NCBI GenBank assembly: GCA_021732565.1
Contig: JAKFUT010000099.1
Span: forward strand, 1-42,176
Reading direction: 5' to 3'
Length of the DNA: 42,176 nucleotides
Source: Candidatus Obscuribacterales bacterium
GTDB lineage: Bacteria > Cyanobacteriota > Vampirovibrionia > Obscuribacterales > Obscuribacteraceae
Both the position numbers and the translations under genes were made by a program. Position 1 is the first letter of the stretch, and every line of letters starts with the position of its first letter. A model generated the notes under the pieces. The model ran no database searches. It saw nothing but the letters and a program-made list of their open reading frames with translations, and was not told where the DNA came from. Below, one piece after another: positions 1 through 7,008 of the stretch.

Positions 1-531
1 GAGAAAGAGCTCCTAGACCTGATCGGAAAGGACGGAATTAATTTCGATCTGCTGTGCGACAGAACAGATCATCCCACTGGGACAGTGTCGGCAACATGCA
101 CAATGCTCGAATTGAAAGGTTTTGTCGCACGGGAGATTGGCAATAGGTATGTGCCGATGGAAAAGACCACTTCGGTCGGGAGCCCGAAATTCGAACACAA
201 GAGACCAGCTGCTGGAACGTCATTCTCCGCGAAACCCCAGACTCTCAACAAGACTCTCAGTTCTAAGCGGGGAAGTCGAATTGAGCTTTCACAATTCCAG
301 CGGCAAGTCGCGGAAGACTTCATGGAGTATATTCGTACGTATCACCACGGCATTAGCCGAAAGCATGTTCAACTTTACTTTGTAAGATTCTGGTACTACC
401 AAGCACGCGAGCATCTGTCCGAACACTGGCTGTCAGACGCTTGTCTCAGGTTCTCCGAATTTTTCGAAAAAGGAGTGGGAAGCTACAGGTCTCCCTTGTG
501 GATTAAAATTCCACCGCTTTTGACTCAGTAA
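1..531 (+). CDS. dprA: DprA-like DNA-processing protein, C-terminal part (5' truncated by window edge)
   Basis: The frame is open from the first base, so the N-terminus lies outside the window. Residues of roughly the first 50 codons match the winged-helix DprA C-terminal domain: a LLDLIG start, a V-S-A-T-C-T-MLELKG recognition helix and a GNRYVP end. DprA loads RecA on incoming single-stranded DNA during natural transformation; its Rossmann core would be upstream of the window. After the winged helix comes a low-complexity linker and then about 85 residues (from SRIELSQF to the stop) rich in His, Tyr and Trp, with a YHHGISRKHVQLYF segment. This tail is not part of standard DprA and I do not recognise it. 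No start can be chosen here. The DprA call rests on about 50 residues only; another winged-helix protein is possible but less likely. Confidence 0.6.
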   Translation, partial: EKELLDLIGKDGINFDLLCDRTDHPTGTVSATCTMLELKGFVAREIGNRYVPMEKTTSVGSPKFEHKRPAAGTSFSAKPQTLNKTLSSKRGSRIELSQFQRQVAEDFMEYIRTYHHGISRKHVQLYFVRFWYYQAREHLSEHWLSDACLRFSEFFEKGVGSYRSPLWIKIPPLLTQ

Positions 532-674
532 TTATTCTCTTCTCTTCCCTTCCCTGCCCTTCCATTCGACTTGCAGATTGAAACCATTCCTCAACACCTT
601 CCGGTGTTGGGGCAATCGTGTTGGACGACCCACCCGTCAATGTAACCTCATCAGTAACAGCTAATGGAAGATAA

Positions 675-722
675 CCGATATCGGTAAACACTGCCGATAT
701 CGGTAAACATTGCCGATATCGG
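675..722. repeat. Three tandem copies of a CCGATATCGG palindrome, 19-bp period
   Basis: The perfect 10-bp palindrome CCGATATCGG occurs at 675-684, 694-703 and 713-722. The linkers TAAACACTG and TAAACATTG differ by one base. The exact 19-bp phasing (almost two helical turns) resembles a multi-site operator or a microsatellite-like repeat. No intact gene lies next to it. Confidence 0.8.
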
Positions 723-915
723 ATCAACAGCAGGGCGAGGTCGATGAGCGATAACAGGAGAAAAACTAAGGAAGCAGATCTCCACTGGTGCCAATAGGTA
801 GTTTTATTTTTGCAAGGGGAGGCAAGTAAACTTAGAGTCCTTGTGATCACAAGAGTGCAGGGGAAAACGGGAATAACTGCCAATTATGACCGTGTAAGCG
901 AACCCGAATTAATTG

Positions 916-1074
916 GGATTCTCGGCGAGAAATGGACTGTCCGTTGAAGAGCAACATTACAGAGTCTACAAACAAGATTTCAAAAACGTTGAAGCGGAAC
1001 TGAAGGGAAGTGGATCAACAAACGAAATCATCATTGTCTGCGCACACTATGACTCTGTTCTTGGAACTGTGTGA
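916..1074 (+). pseudogene. Relic of an M28-family (PA-like Zn) aminopeptidase
   Basis: A 52-codon open stretch contains the family hallmark NEIIIVCAHYDSVLGT, preceded by YRVYKQDFKNVEAEL. M28 enzymes carry the first zinc ligand in exactly this HYDS motif. The frame is closed by TAA just upstream (908-910) and TGA at 1072-1074. In another frame, directly after the stop, the codons read C-D-N-S-V, matching the G-A-N-D-N-[AS]-G-V segment expected next. That implies a frameshift. Everything further downstream in the family is missing. It is a non-functional remnant of an exported peptidase. Confidence 0.6.
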
Positions 1075-1559
1075 AATTATGCGATAATTCTGTTAAGCAA
1101 TATCGGTATGTCTAGTGAATCTCCAGGCGATAGCCGGTGAGAGATTGATCTGTAACCGACTAGTGGCGATCGCATATCGAAAAATCCTTAACCGATCGGT
1201 ATTGGCGCTATATGCATATTTTCCCTTAACAACCGAATCTCGAAACACACTGAAATTAGGAAATTTGCGGCGCCTAATTGTAAGATTTTATGCGTGATCT
1301 GCATAAAATCATAAGACGCCGGTATACCACCCGTCAGCGGTGCGAATCAGAGGGGCACGGTAGATCTGGAATCGGGTCACGCGCGACCAGGGCGCTTCTG
1401 GCACCGGTCAGGTGTTGGTCAATAGTTGGTATTTGCTCCATCAGCGCCGCGGCTTCTGTTGCGAACTGGTGCAACCTTGGTCAGTATTGAGTTGGCTCGT
1501 TGACAATTCAATTCAACAGAACAGAGCTTCTATGTGTTCCTCGTCGGTTAGCCCAAGCT

Positions 1560-3113
1560 TTACTGGTTTGTGCAAGCAGGCAATGACACAGAGTTTTTTT
1601 TCTTCCGATCCTCGAGGCGGGTCAATAGCATGTAAGTGAGAATGCTCGTTATCCAGGCCTGTAGCGGTGGAATTCCCACATGAAGGGATTTCGTGCCCGG
1701 TAGAATTCCGGTGGTGATCAAACCGACCGTGCACCCTGCGAGCACCGCTAGAATCGGTGCCCAGCGCACCGTTGTCTCAGCAGAGAGAACGCCCTCCTTC
1801 AGTTCAGAGAACAATCGTTTCTTGAGCAGAAAGAACTCTCCCATCATAACAATGGTTGCCGAGGGCAGGAATATGGAAGACAGCGAGGCAACATCGGCAA
1901 AATTGTTGGGATTACAACTAAGTACTCCGGCGGTGATGCCGCCAGCAATAGCAAGCAAGGCTGCCGTCTTCCTGTGAGTCATGCGTTTCACATTTTGCAA
2001 AGCGTTAATGGCTCCGTATAAAGAGGAATCGTTTACGGCTACAAAAGTGATGGTGAGCACAAGGGCTGCAATGATACTGATGCCGCCAAAGCCATATCGA
2101 TTCATGAGATTGGTGGCCGCGGCGAAGTCTGTCACACCAGTCAAGTATGCCAATAGCCACCCAGTAATCGGAAACAGGAACTCGCCTATTGCAACTGCAA
2201 CAAGGAGAGGCACGAAGATGTTGAGCTTCTTGGGATTACTGTAACGCCAGTAATCGGCTTCATTTCCCCACACAGAGTAACCCAAAATAAATGCTGAAAC
2301 TAGCATAAATGAATTTGGATCTGTAATATGCGAAGGCACCGACCAGACCGCTTGCGGGCACTCGTTAGTGACTTTAAAAAATGTGAAGAGTACCCACCCC
2401 ACCAGTGTCGGACCGGCCAGGTAACGAGCAAAGTTTGCTACACCGCTGAATCCGAAGAAGTTATTGAAGGCCATTAACACAGCCAGCCCTACAGACAACG
2501 CGAACGTAGAGACCGGTATCTGGTAGAGTCCCTTCAAGCCTTCTGCCAGGAAGACCGCCGTTAGTCCGTACCAGGCCATGCAAAAGCACGCGAGGTTCAT
2601 TGATACCAGCCACGAGCCACGACTACCGAACACCTTTCTGCTCAGGAGCGTATAGCTGAGACCGCTGCGTGCTCCTAGCCAACAAGATGGCACAAAGTAC
2701 AACATCAAGATAAGGCAACTGAGTGCGGCAGAACCAATCACTTGCGGTAATGAAAGTCCGTTCTTAAACCAGTCGAAGCCGGCTAAGACTGAAGGGAAAC
2801 CGGTGACCATTGTGATCCAGAGTAACCCCATCGTGGCGGGATGTTGCCGTTTACTGGCTGGTACGGCTTTGGATGTATAGTCTTCAGCATGGCTACCTTC
2901 CCCTTCGCCCTCAGAAGTGCAGCGCTTCACTTCATGAATCAGTTTTGCAAGTTCTTCGGCGGGCTGGTGAGAACCAGTTACAGCATTTGGTGCAGCTGCA
3001 CTACATTTCTTGCCCAAGTTGCTTGCTGGTGCATGGTTGCCTGGCTTACTACTGCGTCCGTCAATTTTGCCGGGTTTGCGTAAATCTGATTGAGAAAGTT
3101 CCTGGTTTATCAT
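1560..3113 (-). CDS. NCS1-family nucleobase/hydantoin:cation symporter
   Basis: Integral inner-membrane transporter of the nucleobase-cation-symport-1 family (CodB/PurR-permease-like), which imports cytosine, uracil, purines, hydantoins or thiamine with Na+ or H+. After a hydrophilic N-terminal extension of about 95 residues the protein shows some 11-12 hydrophobic segments. The first follows GLLWITMVTGFPSVLAG; then come GLSLPQVIGSA, WYGLTAVFLAEGL, YSVWGNEADYWRY and NPNNFADVASLSSIF, all at positions typical of the family. The long charged N-terminus is unusual. I chose the ATG at 3113, with AAAGG 11-12 bases upstream; a GTG at 3125 in the same frame is the alternative. It lies 57 bp downstream of the NADAR gene on the same strand, so the two may be co-transcribed. 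Substrate is inferred only; a pyrimidine or uracil-like compound fits the context. Confidence 0.85.
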   Translation of the reverse strand: MINQELSQSDLRKPGKIDGRSSKPGNHAPASNLGKKCSAAAPNAVTGSHQPAEELAKLIHEVKRCTSEGEGEGSHAEDYTSKAVPASKRQHPATMGLLWITMVTGFPSVLAGFDWFKNGLSLPQVIGSAALSCLILMLYFVPSCWLGARSGLSYTLLSRKVFGSRGSWLVSMNLACFCMAWYGLTAVFLAEGLKGLYQIPVSTFALSVGLAVLMAFNNFFGFSGVANFARYLAGPTLVGWVLFTFFKVTNECPQAVWSVPSHITDPNSFMLVSAFILGYSVWGNEADYWRYSNPKKLNIFVPLLVAVAIGEFLFPITGWLLAYLTGVTDFAAATNLMNRYGFGGISIIAALVLTITFVAVNDSSLYGAINALQNVKRMTHRKTAALLAIAGGITAGVLSCNPNNFADVASLSSIFLPSATIVMMGEFFLLKKRLFSELKEGVLSAETTVRWAPILAVLAGCTVGLITTGILPGTKSLHVGIPPLQAWITSILTYMLLTRLEDRKKKNSVSLPACTNQ

Positions 3114-3170
3114 TAATGGGAACACCTTTTGAGAAACTCTGCGGTTAAGTGCCAGCCGGTCCAGCGATGG

Positions 3171-3764
3171 TCATTTGATGGCGATAGTGCGAATGGGCAT
3201 TCCATAGAGTGTGAGGTTGGTGATGGACAGGGGCGGTTCAACATAATGAAACGGGTCCATCGATCGGTGGACAACTTCTACCCGTAACTTGGTGAGAATG
3301 CCACCGAGAACATTGGCGCCGGCAAGAGTTTGCGTACCGATTCGAGTAGCGCCCCAGAACTGATCACATACGGACTCCTCTACAATTGGCGAGTTTTCGG
3401 TGGATAGTAGAAGCTCACTGAATGATTCCCAGTGTTGCGCAAGTTTTACCCGTTGGACCCATTCCATTATCTCCACACGCACGAAATTCCAGTCTGATCT
3501 CGACTCTCTAAGGTGGATGCGACTTTTTCGCTTGGCGCACCACGGACTCTTCTGCTCAATAATTAGTTGCTGAGTCTCAGGCAAATGTGGAAATCGACAA
3601 CTCTGATAAAGGGCTTCGCTAGTTGGAATAATGATCCCGTTAACTTCCAGGGGAAATCCCGGGGCCATATTCGACAAGCCGCCGAAAGGTTCCGTAATTT
3701 TGCGAAAAGCTATACATGTTGTGCGCTGGTAAACAATTCGAGGTGATGCAACAGTGCTGTTCAT
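3171..3764 (-). CDS. NADAR-domain protein (YbiA/COG3236-like N-glycosidase)
   Basis: 197 residues. The NADAR fold is seen from FGGLSNM (27-33), VNGIIIPTSEALYQ (41-54) and the C-terminal DQFWGATRIGTQ...GANVLGGILTKLR segment (134-161), where the family has D-x-x-W-G and G-x-N-x-L-G-x-x-L. Known members hydrolyse N-glycosidic bonds: the COG3236 group cleaves the unstable first intermediates of riboflavin synthesis, and other NADAR proteins remove ADP-ribose from guanine. The gene sits between ribA (298 bp upstream, same strand) and a nucleobase permease, which favours the riboflavin damage-control role (inference). Start: ATG 3764 has GGAGAG five bases upstream; longer in-frame starts up to 3893 lack this. 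The C-terminal 35 residues past the domain are not recognised. Confidence 0.8.
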   Translation of the reverse strand: MNSTVASPRIVYQRTTCIAFRKITEPFGGLSNMAPGFPLEVNGIIIPTSEALYQSCRFPHLPETQQLIIEQKSPWCAKRKSRIHLRESRSDWNFVRVEIMEWVQRVKLAQHWESFSELLLSTENSPIVEESVCDQFWGATRIGTQTLAGANVLGGILTKLRVEVVHRSMDPFHYVEPPLSITNLTLYGMPIRTIAIK

Positions 3765-4062
3765 TATCTCTCCAAATTCCCACCCTGAGCTGTCCGGGCG
3801 GGTATGAGTCAATTGGTAGTCGTGGAAAATGCTATGCCATCTCTTTCCATAAACTGGAGCCAGAGCGGTGCACTGCCTATGGTGCGAACTCAAGTGTTGT
3901 CCGCCAATTTAGATCCCCTGGCACCACGAGCGCGATAAAATTCTGCAAATACAGCTACGCTTAGGATACGGTACGCCGGCAAGGATGAGCACGGGCTGGG
4001 ATCGGCCACCAGCCCGCGGAGCATCAAAACCAGGCAGCCGACTGCGTAGAAGGTCCAATTTG

Positions 4063-4704
4063 CTAGACGTTTTGGAGGTGGTTGAGATAGTGTCCGGTGA
4101 CGTCGCGCTTGGTCGTCAGGTAGGCCACGTTATGCTCATTTGGACAAATTTGAAGGGGAACCCTTTCCACGACTTTGATCGGCGAATCGGCAAATGCTTC
4201 TAGCTTTTTGGGGTTGTTGGTAAGCAGGCGAATTGTTTGCACTCCGAGATCTTGAAGAATCGCAAGTGCAATAGAGTAATCTCTAGAGTCGACGGGCAGA
4301 CCAAGCATTAGATTCGCCTGGACTGTGTTGTAGCCTTGCTCTTGCAGCGCGTACGCCTTAATTTTGTTTGTCAGTCCTATGCCCCGTCCTTCTTGTCGCA
4401 AGTAAAGCACTACGCCGGATTTTTCTTCCTCGATTTTTCGAAGCGCACCTTGGAGCTGGTCGCCACAATCGCAGCGCTGTGATTTGAAAATATCACCGGT
4501 CAAGCATTCGGAGTGGAGCCGGGTAAGGACGTTGGTTCTGCCAACCAGACTTCCCCGCACAATGGCCAATTGCTCTTTCCCTTCGCGGTCCTGGTATACA
4601 TAGAGATTGAAATCACCGAAGTCTGTAGGCAAGAGTGACTTCGCGACGAATTTGACCAATGGAAATGGGGTAGCGTTGTTCTTGCCGGCAGATAATTGAT
4701 TCAT
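4063..4704 (-). CDS. ribA: GTP cyclohydrolase II
   Basis: Cytoplasmic Zn enzyme that opens GTP to 2,5-diamino-6-ribosylamino-pyrimidinone phosphate, formate and pyrophosphate, the committed step of riboflavin, FMN and FAD synthesis. At 213 residues it is the stand-alone form, without the DHBP synthase (RibB) domain that is often fused in cyanobacteria and Gram-positives. Visible landmarks: VRGSLVGRTNVLTRLHSEC, zinc cysteines 67, 78 and 80 (CLTGDIFKSQRCDCGDQL), the catalytic RQEGRGIGL loop, and the C-terminal LLTNNPKK motif. ATG 4704 has GAGGA nine bases upstream. I looked for an FMN riboswitch in the 5' region and did not see its conserved core. The neighbouring NADAR gene may act on products of this pathway. 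Confidence 0.95.
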   Translation of the reverse strand: MNQLSAGKNNATPFPLVKFVAKSLLPTDFGDFNLYVYQDREGKEQLAIVRGSLVGRTNVLTRLHSECLTGDIFKSQRCDCGDQLQGALRKIEEEKSGVVLYLRQEGRGIGLTNKIKAYALQEQGYNTVQANLMLGLPVDSRDYSIALAILQDLGVQTIRLLTNNPKKLEAFADSPIKVVERVPLQICPNEHNVAYLTTKRDVTGHYLNHLQNV

Positions 4705-4989
4705 GTATTCTTGTCCTCAGTTGGTTTCCAGTGCAGTGGAACAATGTATTTCGTAGCGCGCGATGACCTGGCTGCGGTGTTTTGTACGCAGCAGATTCTC
4801 GAGGAACCGTCTGAAGGTTGAAAACCCACAAAAGGCGTCCGACTTTATTGGATTCGGGCAGATCTCAGACGGCTACACAACGAAATTCGGGAAGGCAAGA
4901 GAGTATCATCAGGCACGTTGCAACGCGTTCGCATGATCACGTTTTCTCTTGCGTTAGTAAGTACCTTCTGTTCAGCCTCCTCGCCAAAC

Positions 4990-5005
4990 CTTCAGGTTCC
5001 TGAAG
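4990..5005. repeat. Perfect inverted repeat CTTCAGG-TT-CCTGAAG
   Basis: Seven-base arms separated by TT form a 16-bp operator-like dyad. It lies 15 bp upstream of the sigma-54-like element and about 230 bp upstream of the hemerythrin-like gene. It could be a regulator site; there is no T-run that would make it a terminator. Confidence 0.45.
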
Positions 5006-5020
5006 AATACTGGCAAAACT

Positions 5021-5036
5021 TGGCACGATCTTGGCA
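5021..5036 (+). promoter_or_regulatory. Sigma-54-like -24/-12 element
   Basis: TGGCACGATCTTGGCA matches the consensus TGGCACG-N4-TTGCA with one mismatch (TGGCA for TTGCA), keeping the invariant GG and GC with correct spacing. The predicted transcript would run toward the hemerythrin-like gene with a leader near 190 nt. A single chance match is possible, and whether this lineage encodes RpoN cannot be seen here. Confidence 0.25.
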
Positions 5037-5233
5037 ATGAGTTTGAGAACCGCGAACCGTTCCAAACGTATGGCTTCAGATTAAGGAATAAACGCGACCA
5101 AATGCGAATTGCAGTTCAAAGCTGCCATGTGTAGAGATGTGTCCTGCAGGCTGTACTGAGGAAGTCATCCCGCCGGCAGGTATAAGATTAATTCGGCAGC
5201 CAGGTTTTCAGGCAAAAAACGGAGCCCGAGCCA

Positions 5234-5665
5234 ATGGACGTCTTCCAACTTCTTGAAGAACAACACAATGTAATCCACGACGATCTCTTTGAACTGCTTC
5301 ATGGAACAGAACTTGAGGCCGCTGAAGCCGTAGCACTCTCCGGTAAGCTGTTCTGGGCAATTCGACAGCACTTCGACAATCAGGACAAACTTCTTTTCCG
5401 CAACGTGCGTCATGTGCCCGAACTTCGTTCATTGCTGAAGGAATTTAATATCGATCGCCATGAAATTATCGATGACATCGATCAAATCGTACTCTGGCAT
5501 GTAGACGAACCCGGTTATGCCGACATGCTCAAGACCATTCTGCGCGCCATCGAACATCACATGAAAGTGGCTGAAACCCAGCTCTTTCCCAAACTTCGGG
5601 AGTTCATGGGGCCACAGGATCTTGCTCGTCTCAATCATGACGTTCGAGAACTAATCTTTATTTGA
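5234..5665 (+). CDS. Hemerythrin HHE cation-binding domain protein
   Basis: 143-residue cytoplasmic four-helix-bundle protein of the HHE family. The likely di-iron ligands are spaced along the helices: His15 (HNVIHDDL), His46 with Asp51 ([11 protein letters not shown]), His76 (DRHEIIDDI) and His108/109 with Glu114 ([15 protein letters not shown]). Family members bind O2 or NO, store iron or repair Fe-S clusters under nitrosative or oxidative stress; which applies here is unknown. GGAG lies 9-10 bases upstream of the ATG. Its last 15 bases overlap the 3' end of the convergent beta-hydroxyacid dehydrogenase gene, so the two transcripts are partly antisense. Confidence 0.8.
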   Translation: MDVFQLLEEQHNVIHDDLFELLHGTELEAAEAVALSGKLFWAIRQHFDNQDKLLFRNVRHVPELRSLLKEFNIDRHEIIDDIDQIVLWHVDEPGYADMLKTILRAIEHHMKVAETQLFPKLREFMGPQDLARLNHDVRELIFI

Positions 5666-6556
5666 CCATTGCATGTCAGATAGCTTTGCCAGCGCCAGAA
5701 CCAGAGATTGGGTGCCATTGCGCCCATGCCCCTGTGCTTGAAGAGCGATATAAAGTTGTGCCGCCAGAGCAAGCCCCGGGAGGGCGAGCTTCATCCGGCG
5801 CGATTCTTCCAATGCAATCGACAGATCTTTCACAAAGTGATCGACATAAAATCCGGGTTCAAAATTTCCAGCTAACATTCTCGGCGCATAGTTGGAAAGT
5901 GACCAGGATCCCGCAGCTCCGCCGGATACTGATTGTAGTAATACGTTTAAATCGAGTCCCGCCTTGTAACCATAGAGAAGTGCTTCGCACACTCCGATCA
6001 TACCAGTGGCAATTAGAATTTGATTTGCCATTTTTGCGTGCTGTCCCGCTCCAGCCGGACCCTGGTGAACAATGGTCTTGCCCATGTGAGAAAAGAGCGG
6101 GAGCACTTCCGTGAACGTGTCTTGATCTCCACCGACCATAATGGATAGCCGAGCTTCTCTGGCGCCGATGTCTCCACCGGAAACCGGAGCATCAAGGCAC
6201 CGGACTTCCCGTTCTCTACCGATAGAGTAGAGTTCTTGCGCGAGGGACGGTTTGCTGGTGGTCATGTCTACGACGATAGTGCCGGCGGCGGCTCCGGATA
6301 AAACCCCGTCTTCACCACGAATGACCGAATCAACATCTTCGGGAAACCCGACCATGGTGAAGACAACGTCTGATGCCGCTGCCACCACGCGTGGTGACGC
6401 AGCGGCACTGGCGCCGTGTTCGACCAGGCACGTCATCTTATCCCTGTTTCGGTTGTAAACGGTTACGCTGTAGCCGGCCGTGAGCAAGTGGCTGCACATG
6501 GCACTGCCCATGACACCCGTTCCGATCCAACCTATGCGTGTACGAGATGGCTCCAT
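5651..6556 (-). CDS. NAD(P)-dependent beta-hydroxyacid dehydrogenase (3-hydroxyisobutyrate dehydrogenase / tartronate semialdehyde reductase family)
   Basis: 301 residues, normal for the family. It has the N-terminal Rossmann motif [12 protein letters not shown] (Gly12-x-Gly14-x-x-Gly17), the substrate-binding signature DAPVSGG (122-128) and the catalytic lysine in GQHAKMANQ (Lys175). Members reduce or oxidise 3-hydroxyisobutyrate, tartronate semialdehyde, succinic semialdehyde or glyoxylate; the sequence alone does not fix the substrate. The ATG at 6556 has GGAG six bases upstream. It is a single gene, convergent with and overlapping the hemerythrin-like gene by 15 bp. A role in valine or glyoxylate metabolism is the obvious guess. 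Malonate semialdehyde, the product of the transaminase at 26 kb, would be another fitting substrate (inference). Confidence 0.85.
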   Translation of the reverse strand: MEPSRTRIGWIGTGVMGSAMCSHLLTAGYSVTVYNRNRDKMTCLVEHGASAAASPRVVAAASDVVFTMVGFPEDVDSVIRGEDGVLSGAAAGTIVVDMTTSKPSLAQELYSIGREREVRCLDAPVSGGDIGAREARLSIMVGGDQDTFTEVLPLFSHMGKTIVHQGPAGAGQHAKMANQILIATGMIGVCEALLYGYKAGLDLNVLLQSVSGGAAGSWSLSNYAPRMLAGNFEPGFYVDHFVKDLSIALEESRRMKLALPGLALAAQLYIALQAQGHGRNGTQSLVLALAKLSDMQWSNKD

Positions 6557-6668
6557 TGTGTTCTCCGTTGTCTATATGAGCATCGTCCCGCCTGGACGCG
6601 TGGTACCCGTGCAGCAGGCGCAGAAGTCCGTATGCGAACGCTTACGCTGTCGGAACCGCAGGCACCCG

Positions 6669-6698
6669 GGCAATAAGTGGACCAACCTGATGCGTATG
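6669..6698 (+). repeat. Degenerate 30-bp repeat, copy 1
   Basis: Begins GGCAATAAGTGG and ends TGCGTATG. It is 25/30 identical to the copy at 6872-6901 in the same orientation, 203 bp away. Confidence 0.6.
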
Positions 6699-6871
6699 GC
6701 GGAGCACGCCCGAGCGCGAAGCTTGTTCTCCCCGGGGACCGCGAGCATCCTGCCCAATACCGATCACTTAGAAGCCCTTGTAATCCCTGGCAAACCACGA
6801 TTCCAGTACGTGGCAGGCATTCAGGAATCTTGACTTTGGCGCGGGAACTTAGTCGACCCGGGCATCCTGCC

Positions 6872-6901
6872 GGCAATAAGTGGCCGAACGTGGTGCGCAT
6901 G
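6872..6901 (+). repeat. Degenerate 30-bp repeat, copy 2
   Basis: Begins GGCAATAAGTGG and ends TGCGCATG. It is preceded by GGCATCCTGCC, a string echoed near 6748. Confidence 0.6.
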
Positions 6902-7008
6902 CGCAGATATCCCGACTAAGTGGAACAGACCACCCTTTTGCGAGCTCTCCTTTGTTTGAGTATCAGGTTTGTGGTTGGAAGCACCCTCTTTTAAACGCAG
7001 AGCGGCTC

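Larger units (their letters stand above)
532..1559. other. Gene-poor, decayed stretch
   Basis: About 1 kb without an intact gene. It holds a 19-bp palindromic tandem repeat (675-722) and an M28 peptidase relic (916-1074), listed separately. A minus-strand reading frame of about 49 codons at roughly 1340-1485 reads like protein (Ala/Glu-rich helix) but lacks a convincing start or Shine-Dalgarno and is bounded by a TGA. I could not assign it. Confidence 0.6.
4705..5233. other. Intergenic region between divergent ribA and the hemerythrin-like gene
   Basis: About 530 bp without a supported gene. A 61-codon plus-strand frame at 4818-5003 has no Shine-Dalgarno and no protein-like features. The region contains a perfect inverted repeat (4990-5005) and a sigma-54-like promoter match (5021-5036), both listed separately. 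Confidence 0.6.
6557..7008. other. Intergenic region with degenerate repeats
   Basis: About 450 bp, GC-rich, with no supported gene. Two 30-bp copies (6669-6698 and 6872-6901) match at 25 of 30 positions, both beginning GGCAATAAGTGG. A related GCATCCTGCC-caata string occurs at about 6748 and again just before the second copy. All frames through this DNA look like non-protein sequence. It may be the remains of a small repetitive element. Confidence 0.5.

Noticed and set aside
503..883. 126-codon minus-strand frame with a hydrophobic segment
   Set aside because: Starts at TTG without a Shine-Dalgarno, overlaps the DprA-like gene end, and runs through the palindromic repeat; no protein features beyond chance hydrophobicity.
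4705..5160. FMN riboswitch upstream of ribA
   Set aside because: Looked for the conserved FMN-aptamer core and did not find it on the ribA strand.
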